From Conchocele bisecta (taxonomy: Eukaryota > Mollusca > Bivalvia > Lucinida > Thyasiridae), in NCBI GenBank assembly GCA_029237695.1, contig JAQRGA010000042.1:1674001-1738000 (forward strand): a stretch of DNA of 64,000 bases. The letters are read 5' to 3'. The notes below the pieces were generated by a model. It saw only the letters and a program-made list of their open reading frames with translations. It had not been told where the DNA came from and made no database searches. The translations under genes and the position numbers were made by a program. Shown piece after piece: positions 55,382 through 63,301 of the stretch (positions are counted from its first letter, which is position 1; every line of letters starts with the position of its first letter).

Positions 55382-55690
55382 TTAAGCTTCTATCTTAGAA
55401 ATCTTAACCTTAGTTAAGTACTGTCTATGTCCTTTTTTCTTACGATAACCTTTACGTTTTTTCATTTTGAAAGCAATAACTTTTTTATCACGAAAATTTT
55501 CAATGACTTCGCCTTCAACAGTTGCGTCTTTTATAGTTGGAGCACCAAGTTTAACATCTTTTCCATCTCCGACAGCTAATACTTCAAATTTTACTGTTTC
55601 GCCAACTTCTTTACCTAAAAGTTCCACATTTACCATTTCATCAGGCTGAACTCTATATTGCTTTCCTCCTGTTACAATTACGGCGTACAT
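55382..55690 (-). CDS. rplU: 50S ribosomal protein L21
   Basis: This is a 102-residue L21 with the standard start MYAVIVTGGKQYRVQPDE, VLAVGDGKDVKLGAPTI, and the basic FKMKKRKGYRKKKGHRQ ending. GGAGAGTAGT precedes the ATG. Its usual partner rpmA does not follow; the gene ends at its own terminator. Confidence 0.97.
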   Translation of the reverse strand: MYAVIVTGGKQYRVQPDEMVNVELLGKEVGETVKFEVLAVGDGKDVKLGAPTIKDATVEGEVIENFRDKKVIAFKMKKRKGYRKKKGHRQYLTKVKISKIEA

Positions 55691-56292
55691 ACTACTCTCC
55701 TTTTATATATAAACAAAATTGTTGAATGAATGACTAAATATAATATCTTCTCTAATACACTAATAAAGCCTACGAATATAAAGCTTATTCCTGAACTTAC
55801 AAATATTTCCAATAATATATTCAATAATTTTTTACCTGTATAGAATATTAAATTTTAATTTTCTTTAGTATAAAATAATAGCTTAATCTTTCTTGTTCAA
55901 ATATTATTAATAATATGCATAGAGAATACTTTAGGAAATAAAAATTATCTTGAGCTAGCGAAGATGGAAACGAGCTGAGTATAATTGTATCACTAATGCT
56001 AATTCCTAGTGTAAATAATATAAAGAAAACAATTCCCAATAAAATTAAATAAATAATACCCACCTTCAGTTTTATAATCTATCTTTTTCTTTTCAAACGC
56101 ATCATCCCAAAAATGATAATCAGCAAAATATGTGATATACCAGTATATTACTGGTATAATTCTATTAATTTTTTAATTAAATTTTATCATTAAAAAAATA
56201 TAATAGTTTTTTTATGTTTTTTTATTGCAATAAAATTGATATCCTATATATCATATTATCAATATATTATTTATCGAGGATAATTAATAAGT
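55691..56292. other. intergenic region rplU / GcvH-like gene
   Basis: This 602-base divergent gap holds the palindrome at 56136-56158 and, on the minus strand, a short hydrophobic frame (55848-56063, 71 codons from GTG) that may be a tiny membrane protein or a chance frame. Nothing else is recognised. Confidence 0.4.
56136..56158. promoter_or_regulatory. perfect operator-like palindrome upstream of the GcvH-like gene
   Basis: TATACCAGTA (56136-56145) and TACTGGTATA (56149-56158) are perfect 10-base arms around a 3-base centre. It lies about 135 bases before the GcvH-like start. The symmetry and the central CCAGTA/TACTGG fit a dimeric repressor site; no T-run makes a terminator role unlikely. 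Confidence 0.45.
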
Positions 56293-56670
56293 ATGCCGAA
56301 AAAATTATTATATACTAAAGATCACGCTTGGATAGAGATCAAAGATGGCACTGCTATTATAGGAATTACAGATGATCTACAGGAAATACTTCAGTCTGTA
56401 GACGATATTGATCTTCCCTTTAGCGGTGATGAATTAGATATGGCTGATGAATGTGTTACATTGCACTATAATGGTGGTATGTATAACTTACCAGCACCAC
56501 TCACAGGAAGAGTTGTCAAAGTAAACAATAAACTTAAAGAGAATCTAAGTGTTCTACATACTGCTCCTTATACCACAGGCTGGATATTTGAAATGGAATA
56601 TGATGAATTGGACGAAGTGGATGAATTACTGAATTTTGGTGAATATTCTGACGAACTGGATATGATGTAA
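56293..56670 (+). CDS. GcvH-like protein lacking the lipoyl lysine
   Basis: This is a 125-residue protein clearly of the glycine-cleavage H-protein fold (YTKDHAWIEI, AIIGITDDLQE, IDLPFSGDEL, LPAPLTGRVVKVN, TTGWIFEM). H protein carries lipoate on a lysine in an ESVKA motif. An ungapped alignment from DLP to APLTG puts Gly61 in that position (LHYNGGMYN), so it cannot be lipoylated there. The C-terminal tail is unusually acidic. No gcvT, gcvP or lipoate ligase gene is near. It is either a divergent GcvH-like protein with another function or a relic kept open. Confidence 0.8.
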   Translation: MPKKLLYTKDHAWIEIKDGTAIIGITDDLQEILQSVDDIDLPFSGDELDMADECVTLHYNGGMYNLPAPLTGRVVKVNNKLKENLSVLHTAPYTTGWIFEMEYDELDEVDELLNFGEYSDELDMM

Positions 56671-57471
56671 TCTATTTTTATATTAAGCAACTAATTCAAT
56701 GGTAATTACTAAGCTTAAAAAAATAGCCAAAATAATATTGAACAAAAAATATTATATATCTTATCTAAATTTTAAAAGTCACTTAATTTGGCTGATTCTT
56801 TATTTCCAAAAGTTTTGTTCAGCATTGAATCCCATGAACATTTACAAGTAATACTTCCAACTGGTAATAAATATTTTTCCATCACAGATGTTTACTATTC
56901 GTGTACATTTTAGAATTGCCTGAACTTTAAATTCAACAAATTTTTACGGCTACCCCCTTACTCCATGAGTCAATTTTAAAATATAATAAATGATGTAATA
57001 ATAGAGGGCACACCGATAACGATAATAATTAACTGATTTTAACAACTATATTTTTCACAAAAAATTTCTACAGCTAATATTCCACATAGAAGATACATAA
57101 ATATAGCAAGCGGCGTGTCCCATAATGGGATAAATTTTCCATTATGATACTTACCTATTCTTGGTTCCGATATAATAATACCAGCATGCAGCTCAAATAC
57201 TAACTAAATGGACAAAAGTTGAGCTGACAAAATCACAAAAATCTAATAAACTCAACCAATCTCAACTCTAGGAACCAATAACTGGATAAACCAGTGCTAT
57301 ATAAATTATAGAAAAAATTAAAAATAAATCTAATTTTATAATGACATATTTCTAATTTTTTATCTGCCCAATGTATGATCAAATTTGCAATTAAATAGAT
57401 TAGTAATTACATTTACTAATTATTAATATATTGAATTAAAAAATCAAATAACTCAATTCAGGAGAATTATT
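56671..57471. other. gene-free stretch with one decayed fragment
   Basis: This is an 801-base gap between the GcvH-like gene and queD. Apart from the minus-strand remnant at 57039-57200 and the AGGAGA site before queD, no feature is recognised. Confidence 0.4.
57039..57200 (-). pseudogene. fragment of a decayed membrane-protein gene, unidentified
   Basis: The minus strand has an open piece of 54 codons between stops that reads like real protein: FELHAGIIISEPRIGKYHNG, then PLWDTPLAIFMYLL and VEIFCEKYSC. There is no start codon or ribosome-binding site, and the frame ends in TAA while hydrophobic protein-like sequence appears to continue beyond in other frames. I do not recognise the family. 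Confidence 0.3.
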
Positions 57472-57939
57472 ATGCATAGAGTATGTAAAATATTTTGGTT
57501 GGAAACAGGTCATTTTTTATCAAGTCCTAACAACAGCAGTAATTGCCGTATCCCACACGGTCATAGTCGTAAAATAGAGATAGTTGTTGCAGCAAAAGAA
57601 CTTGACCGTGATAACATGGTGTGTGATTTTCAGGTTTTCAAAACTGCTTTCGGAGAATTTTTGGATTCATTTGACCATGCTATGCTAATTAATACAGATT
57701 CGCCTCATTATAAATATTTCAAAAATAACTTTGATCGAATAATAGGGTTTGAAGGAAAAGATCCTACATCTGAAGCTGTAGCTGAAAGAATGTTTAAGCA
57801 TATAGAAAAAGCACTAAATAGCCAAAAAAACTTTACAAATAAAGATGGCAAGGAATATACATTAAGTAAACATGCTTATCTTGAAAGAGTAAGAGTTTGG
57901 GAAACAGTAACTTGCTGGGCAGAATATAGTTTGGCTTAG
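57472..57939 (+). CDS. queD: 6-carboxytetrahydropterin synthase-like protein
   Basis: This is a 155-residue member of the 6-pyruvoyl-tetrahydropterin synthase family. Zinc ligands are His14 (TGHFL) and the HGHS pair at 29 and 31, with the catalytic cysteine at 25 (NCRIPHGHS). MVCDFQVFK, SFDHAMLIN, PTSEAVAERMF and VRVWETVTCWAEY complete the active site. QueD makes the precursor of queuosine; a pterin role is the alternative. AGGAGA precedes the ATG. No other que gene is adjacent. Confidence 0.88.
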   Translation: MHRVCKIFWLETGHFLSSPNNSSNCRIPHGHSRKIEIVVAAKELDRDNMVCDFQVFKTAFGEFLDSFDHAMLINTDSPHYKYFKNNFDRIIGFEGKDPTSEAVAERMFKHIEKALNSQKNFTNKDGKEYTLSKHAYLERVRVWETVTCWAEYSLA

Positions 57940-58685
57940 TAACTGATGGAATAGATATGCAGGAAATAAAAGTAGGCAAAAAAAAATTCTCTTGCATCTC
58001 TATTTATAGTAACATTTTTCTAGATATTACCTATATTTTTTATAAAATATTAGTTAGCTATTTTTTTGTCAATAATATTCTACCAGAAGCCCTAAAATAT
58101 ATATCAGCATCTAATACTGTATTTATAACAGTACTTTTCATAGTTTCCCAATTTTAAGATTTAACCATTAGAAATCAAAAATAACACTACATTTTTATAC
58201 GGCTATCCAATAATAGCTTTCATTGGTATATACATTATTTCATAATAGTAATCTTAGAAAATTATCAAATGAGTTTCATGCATAAACTATAACTTTTTTC
58301 TTTTGGTATTATTGCCATAGCAGACATTATTATTAATTTGGTTTCTTCAGGAATTTATAATCATAAGCATATTAAAATACATTCGTTAGTATCACTAGTA
58401 ATACTGAATAGGATAATACCATATATGCTAATGGCAAAAGGTCAAAAAAATTCCAATATGTTTAACTTGTTTATAATTTTAAACATCTAATCGTACAATG
58501 ATTGCATATATATATTTTTAAACAAGGACTTAACGACATCAAAGATTCTATAAGGGTCAGCAATATTTATTGCTCTGATTTTAGGTACTCATATTAAAAA
58601 AATCTAAAGCCTAATACAGTAAAATTGATGGTTGATGGAGAGTAAAATAAATATCTAAGAATACAATAATCACCTCTTTCTTATT
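57940..58685. other. region of decayed coding sequence, unidentified
   Basis: These 746 bases lie between queD and the RNase D-like gene. Short plus-strand hydrophobic frames occur (57957-58157, and an open stretch around 58300-58490 reading GIIAIADIIINLVSSGIYN, then HSLVSLVIL). They look like pieces of a multi-pass membrane protein broken by stops, but no family is recognised and no complete gene can be supported. Confidence 0.35.
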
Positions 58686-59561
58686 TTATCGCTCTAGAAT
58701 ATTATTCATGTCATCTAGGATCATTTCTCTGATCTTTGTATTTATACCACGATGAATATTAGCATCTAAAAATTCAAAACTATTTCTCTGATTTTTTATT
58801 AGCGTCAGCAGGTTATAGTTGGACAAGATCATTCCTGGAGGTTTATTTATTATTTTTGCATATTTATCTCTAGTATCATAAATTTGTCGAAAAATAATCT
58901 TTTTTGTTTCATGCAGATATGAATAACCTTTTCGTTTATAATATTTAGCTTCAGGGTCATGTATATCTTCTTTATTTTGAACCATAAGATTCATAAGCAT
59001 ATAATTATCAAGTAAACCTTCTTTTACTAGATGCCCCATAATTATATCTTTAAGTTTAAAAAGATATCTGACATCTTTTATAGCATAATCTAAAGCCTGA
59101 GCATTAATTGGTCTTCTCATCCAATTATACATTTGAAATTTTTTCTTATCTAGAGGAGTTAGCCCTAATTCAATTTCTAAAATATTAGCTAAACTCTGTT
59201 TCTCATAATTAAGTAGGTGTACAGCCGGTCTTAAATCCAAAATTGAATTAATTTTAATTTTATAGCGATTTTTCAATAATGATGCATCACTGGACGAATC
59301 ATACATTATTTTAAGAATTTTACGAGACTCAAAAACTGTTTTTAATATACTCTCAAGTACCTTTTCATCGTTAAACTTTAATGGATCAATTATAATTTCA
59401 TTTTCACCATCATAAATTTGAATTAGGCAAAGATGTTCACCATAGCAGTGAAGATTATATTCCCCTTCAATATCAATTGCAATTATATTTTTTTTATCAT
59501 AATTCAACTGTTCGAAATAAGCTTCAGTTTCTTCTTTTGACTTCAATTCTTTAATTTTCAT
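58686..59561 (-). CDS. rnd: ribonuclease D-like 3'-5' exonuclease
   Basis: This is a 291-residue DEDD-type exonuclease. Motif I is AIDIEGE (Asp, Glu), motif II lies in MYDSSSDASLLKNRY, and motif III is DYAIKDVRYLFKL, with the Y-x3-D of the DEDDy class. A partial HRDC-like helical region follows (about 210-291). It is shorter than E. coli RNase D (375), with only one HRDC-like domain. It probably trims tRNA or other RNA 3' ends. Confidence 0.86.
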   Translation of the reverse strand: MKIKELKSKEETEAYFEQLNYDKKNIIAIDIEGEYNLHCYGEHLCLIQIYDGENEIIIDPLKFNDEKVLESILKTVFESRKILKIMYDSSSDASLLKNRYKIKINSILDLRPAVHLLNYEKQSLANILEIELGLTPLDKKKFQMYNWMRRPINAQALDYAIKDVRYLFKLKDIIMGHLVKEGLLDNYMLMNLMVQNKEDIHDPEAKYYKRKGYSYLHETKKIIFRQIYDTRDKYAKIINKPPGMILSNYNLLTLIKNQRNSFEFLDANIHRGINTKIREMILDDMNNILER

Positions 59562-59625
59562 TAATATCCAATCTGCTTACAGGCGGTAAATTCTATAGTT
59601 ACGGTAAAATTGCTGCGATTAATAT

Positions 59626-60039
59626 TTATCCACTTACATAGGAAATAAATTTTTCTAATTTACTTTTTAAATTAAGACGTCTCTCTTTTAAATATGCTTT
59701 TTTTACAGCTGATATCAACTGTTCATTATTTAATTTATAACTTACTCCATCCTTCCCATTTCCCCATTTATTCACTCTAAGAATATCACAAGCTTTTAAT
59801 ATTTTCTTTAGATTAAGATCATCTAATGAATCAAAAACCAGTTGCTGAGCAGGAGTGTTAGTATTTCTGTCATCTCGAGTCCATTGTTCACCACTTTTCT
59901 TAACAGCAGGAACAGTTACCAATTGTCCGCCAATATGGTGCTTTGTAAATATCCTACCCTGTTTATCAAAAGAGTTTTTTTTCTTCAATTTTCCGCTTTT
60001 TTGAAACGGGTTTAATTGTACTGATTTTGGAGAATCCAT
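59626..60039 (-). CDS. unknown 137-residue basic protein behind the 109-bp module
   Basis: This is a soluble, lysine-rich protein with no signal peptide or membrane segment. The N-terminal third is low in order (FQKSGKLKKKNSFDKQGRIF). The centre has WTRDDRNTNTPAQQLVFDSLDDL, and the end has KWGNGKDGVSYKLNNEQLI, then a basic helix. No family is recognised. It starts 65 bases downstream of the TATAAT of the conserved module at 60104-60212 and is read away from it, as acpP is from the other copy. Confidence 0.6.
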   Translation of the reverse strand: MDSPKSVQLNPFQKSGKLKKKNSFDKQGRIFTKHHIGGQLVTVPAVKKSGEQWTRDDRNTNTPAQQLVFDSLDDLNLKKILKACDILRVNKWGNGKDGVSYKLNNEQLISAVKKAYLKERRLNLKSKLEKFISYVSG

Positions 60040-60103
60040 AATATTTATACTTTGTAAAAGTTGTAATAAAAACTTATTTTATTAATTTATAGTTTATGAA
60101 TAG

Positions 60104-60212
60104 ATTATACCCTTAACAAATTTGTTTTAGGGAATTAACTATACGCTAATGCTTTAATCATCTTATCTAAGAGCATCTAAAAATTTAATCTGTGCAAAAT
60201 TTTCAGTTTATT
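60104..60212 (-). repeat. 109-bp conserved promoter-like module, copy B (upstream of the 137-aa gene)
   Basis: This is the minus-strand counterpart of 34325-34433, ungapped. The -10-like TATAAT is at 60109-60104 and the AACAAATTTGTT palindrome lies just upstream of it. Flanking sequence on both sides differs between the copies, so the boundaries are sharp. Orientation relative to the downstream gene is the same in both. Confidence 0.7.
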
Positions 60213-60996
60213 TTTGTAAATCCAGCCATAATACTATTTTATGTGATCTGCATATCTAGATAAATCCTTCCGATGATGAAGAGAAATGAGATTTAATTTT
60301 TTGGCTTCTAATAAAAAAAATTTATATTTTGTCATATTGTATATTAAACTGATATTATAGATTAATCAATATCTTACTAAAATAATTTGCCTTTAGTATA
60401 AATAAATAATTTAACGGTGATGAGCTAATAGTGTAATAATATATGTTATATTAGTATTAATTTTATCAGATCTAATTGATGGAAGAGTACATTAACTTTT
60501 TGACATCATGAAATTATTTGAATAGCTTCTCCAGATACCATATACTGAATATATATATTTCTTAAATGAGCACATTTTTATTTCTAATATTTCAGCATAT
60601 GAATAGGTACTTGACAGCCATTTTAATTAAAAACTTATTATTAACAGTATAACTCAAAATTTCAGAAGTCCAATATTTAGAAATTTTCCATCTAAGTGTG
60701 TAAACTTTATTCACCATTCTTATTTTCTCTATTTCTACACTTGTTTTAAAATGTATTTACTTAATCTTAGAGTTACAATATTATTGTTATTTATGAATAA
60801 GTCTATTATTATTTTAGGTACAGGGAGTATAATTAGCTATGTATAAAAGGACTGATATCATTCAGGCTATAAAACTAAACCAATAATATATAATCATAAC
60901 AACTTTTTTGGCTGACAAAGATTAATATTATCTATAATACATTATATATTAGTTCTAAATTAAGGCAGTATTTTTTTCTTTTAATCAGGCACTGTA
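60213..60996. other. gene-free stretch upstream of the potassium transporter
   Basis: These 784 AT-rich bases have no intact frame. Near the end, TTGGCT followed 19 bases later by TATAAT (about 60909-60939) could be the ktrB promoter. No RNA gene or recognisable decayed gene was found. Confidence 0.4.
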
Positions 60997-62340
60997 ATGA
61001 GAAAAATGAATAAAATTACCAATAGAAATCCTGCTCATTTACTGGCTCTATCTTTTTTCTGTACAATATTACTCGGTGCTATGGCTTTGCAGCTTCCTGG
61101 TGCCACTTATAAAAATATAGCTTTAGTTGATTCTTTTTTTATTTCAGTTTCAGCCGTATGTGTAACTGGTCTTGTTACTGTAGATGTAGCAACTACTTTT
61201 ACTTTTTTTGGACATATTATTATTATTATTTTAATACAGTTAGGCGGTCTTGGGATGATGACTTTTACCGCTATTATTATATGGGTTATAAGACAGAAGC
61301 TTTCTCTGAATGAAAGAGTAGTACTTGAATATGCTTTTTTAGGTTCAGAAAAAAATTTACAGCTCAAAGATTTTATATTCTTTATAATCAAATACACTTT
61401 TGTCATAGAGCTGTTAGGTACAATTGGATATTTTTATACATTAGGTCCTTTAAAACTTGGTGATAAAATATTTCAGTCTATATTTTATAGTATTTCAGCT
61501 TTTTGTAATGCTGGTTTTACATTGAACTCAAATAATATGGTAATATTTCATGATTCTTATTTTTCCAATTTGGTTACAATGGCACTAATTATTTTGGGAG
61601 GTATTGGATTTATAGTTGTCTTTGAAATTAGAAATAAAATTGAATACCTACTTAAAAAAAAGAAAAATAGATATTATGCAAGTATGTTTACACTTCATAC
61701 CTGGACTGTTTTGAATGTTACAATTTTTCTGATTTTATTGGGTGGAATTTTTATTTTTATTTTTGAGCGAATTTCAAATAACTCAAGTATAACGATTTTG
61801 GAATCTTTTTTTCAGGCGGTTAGTTGTAGAACAGCAGGTTTTAATACAATTGATATTGGGGGTTTACATAGCAGTACTCTACTGATAATGATTTTTTTAA
61901 TGTTTATAGGCGGATCTCCCGGATCAACTTCAGGTGGTATTAAAACAACCACATTTGCCGTGCTGATTTTTATTGTGTTTATGGGAAGAAATAATTTTGA
62001 AGATGTTACTGCCAGAAATAGAACAATACCCAAAAGTATAGTTTATCAGGCATTAGTTATTTTCTTATTTGCAAATTTTGTTATCTTTGCTGCAACTATG
62101 TGTTTATGTATATTTCAAAATAATTTTACCTTTATAAGGTTGTTTTATGAAGTAGTTTCTGCATTTGCTACTGTAGGACTTAGTACCGGAATTACAGAAT
62201 CACTTTCTGTAAGTTCTAAATGGGTACTAATGATCGTAATGTTTATTGGAAGAATAGGTTCTATAACAATTTTCTCTATGTTTGCTAATAGGAAACCTTT
62301 AAATATTAAAAAAGCTGAAGAAAGATTAATTGTTGGGTGA
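60997..62340 (+). CDS. ktrB: Trk/Ktr-type potassium channel subunit
   Basis: This is a 447-residue potassium transporter membrane subunit. Four M-P-M repeats are visible by their selectivity-filter loops: VCVTGL near 53, FCNAGF near 170, CRTAGFNT near 278 and FATVGLSTG near 391. Filter glycines are all kept. The third repeat includes GGSPGSTSGGIKTTT, the intramembrane gating loop. Size fits KtrB/TrkH short forms. It forms an operon with the RCK-domain gene that starts 4 bases after its stop. Confidence 0.92.
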   Translation: MRKMNKITNRNPAHLLALSFFCTILLGAMALQLPGATYKNIALVDSFFISVSAVCVTGLVTVDVATTFTFFGHIIIIILIQLGGLGMMTFTAIIIWVIRQKLSLNERVVLEYAFLGSEKNLQLKDFIFFIIKYTFVIELLGTIGYFYTLGPLKLGDKIFQSIFYSISAFCNAGFTLNSNNMVIFHDSYFSNLVTMALIILGGIGFIVVFEIRNKIEYLLKKKKNRYYASMFTLHTWTVLNVTIFLILLGGIFIFIFERISNNSSITILESFFQAVSCRTAGFNTIDIGGLHSSTLLIMIFLMFIGGSPGSTSGGIKTTTFAVLIFIVFMGRNNFEDVTARNRTIPKSIVYQALVIFLFANFVIFAATMCLCIFQNNFTFIRLFYEVVSAFATVGLSTGITESLSVSSKWVLMIVMFIGRIGSITIFSMFANRKPLNIKKAEERLIVG

Positions 62341-62344
62341 TTTT

Positions 62345-63016
62345 ATGAGTGATAGAAAAATAGGTGTCGTTATTGGATTAGGTGAATTTGGTGCACATAT
62401 AGCTACAACTTTATCAAGTGATGGTTGTGAAGTAATAGCTGTAGATATAAGTGAAAAGAGAATTAATAATATCAAAGATTTTGTGATGCAGGCCATTGTA
62501 GCTGATGCATCTCAATTGAAATCAATTCAACAGGTAATTCCTGTAGATGTTGACTTTATAGTGCTTTCCATCGGTAATATTGAAAAAAGTATGATAGCTA
62601 CTCTCTATTTAAAAGAGTATGGTTTTGATAAATTATATGTAAAAGCGATAACCGATGAACACGAAAAAATATTGAAATTACTTGGAGTAAAACATATTAT
62701 ATTCCCTGAAAGAGATATAGCTAAGCGTATTTCAACCAGATTACTTTCAAGTAATCTTCTAGATTATATACCGTTAAGTGATGATTATTCAATTGCCGAG
62801 GTGCAGCCACTTGCTAAAATGTCTGGAGTAAACTTGAAGGATTTGGCTTTTAGAGCAAAATATAATCTTTCAATTATTACTGTGAAAAAAGTTGATCTTA
62901 AAAAATTAATTTTTACACCTGGACCATTTTTCATAATAACAGAAAGTGATATACTTACTGTCTTAGGGAAAAAACAGGATATTGAAATCTATAATGATTT
63001 AATAAAAGAGAAGTGA
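62345..63016 (+). CDS. ktrA: RCK-domain potassium uptake regulator
   Basis: This is a 223-residue cytoplasmic regulator. An N-terminal Rossmann RCK-N domain has GLGEFGAHIA as the nucleotide loop and VIAVDISEKRI as the acidic strand end. A C-terminal RCK-C domain (about 140-220) follows. A single RCK pair makes it KtrA-like rather than the doubled E. coli TrkA. KtrA rings bind ATP or NADH and, in several bacteria, c-di-AMP, which may connect it with the pgpH product in this window (inference). ATG 62345 is preferred over the earlier frame opening inside ktrB. Confidence 0.92.
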   Translation: MSDRKIGVVIGLGEFGAHIATTLSSDGCEVIAVDISEKRINNIKDFVMQAIVADASQLKSIQQVIPVDVDFIVLSIGNIEKSMIATLYLKEYGFDKLYVKAITDEHEKILKLLGVKHIIFPERDIAKRISTRLLSSNLLDYIPLSDDYSIAEVQPLAKMSGVNLKDLAFRAKYNLSIITVKKVDLKKLIFTPGPFFIITESDILTVLGKKQDIEIYNDLIKEK

Positions 63017-63262
63017 GTTTAGATATTCTCATCCTATTTCACAAAATAAGATATATCAAGAAATTTTTTAACTTACAACAAAATTATATTGCTCTGCCTA
63101 GTGCTAATTTGCTATTTCTTTCTATTATGGTTAAAGCTGAAAATTATAAGTCTGAAAATTATATTGCTACTATTTTTATTACAGACCGAGCTGAAATATC
63201 ATATCTTTCGAGTCAAGTGTGTAAACTTTTTAAAGGTTTTATATTAACATACTTTACTCAAA

Positions 63263-63284
63263 AGCCCCTGTTATCATAGGAGCT
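63263..63284 (-). terminator. terminator-like hairpin downstream of pepD and ktrA
   Basis: AGCCCCT (63263-63269) and AGGAGCT (63278-63284) form a seven-base stem with one mismatch. In the minus direction a TTTT follows, placing it 18 bases after the pepD stop. It could also serve ktrA transcripts in the other direction. Confidence 0.55.
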
Positions 63285-63301
63285 TATTTAACTCTTATTA
63301 A

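Noticed and set aside
57957..58157. 66-codon hydrophobic frame after queD
   Set aside because: It looks like part of a decayed membrane-protein region; there is no ribosome-binding site and no continuing domain.
59626..59634. DnaA-box-like TTATCCACT and possible replication origin
   Set aside because: A single match overlapping a gene end, with no cluster of boxes. The rpmH region, another common origin site, also lacks boxes and dnaA.
63013..63279. 88-codon plus-strand frame after ktrA, starting at GTG in an overlap with its stop
   Set aside because: No recognisable features, no ribosome-binding site, and its 3' end runs through the terminator-like hairpin at 63263-63284.
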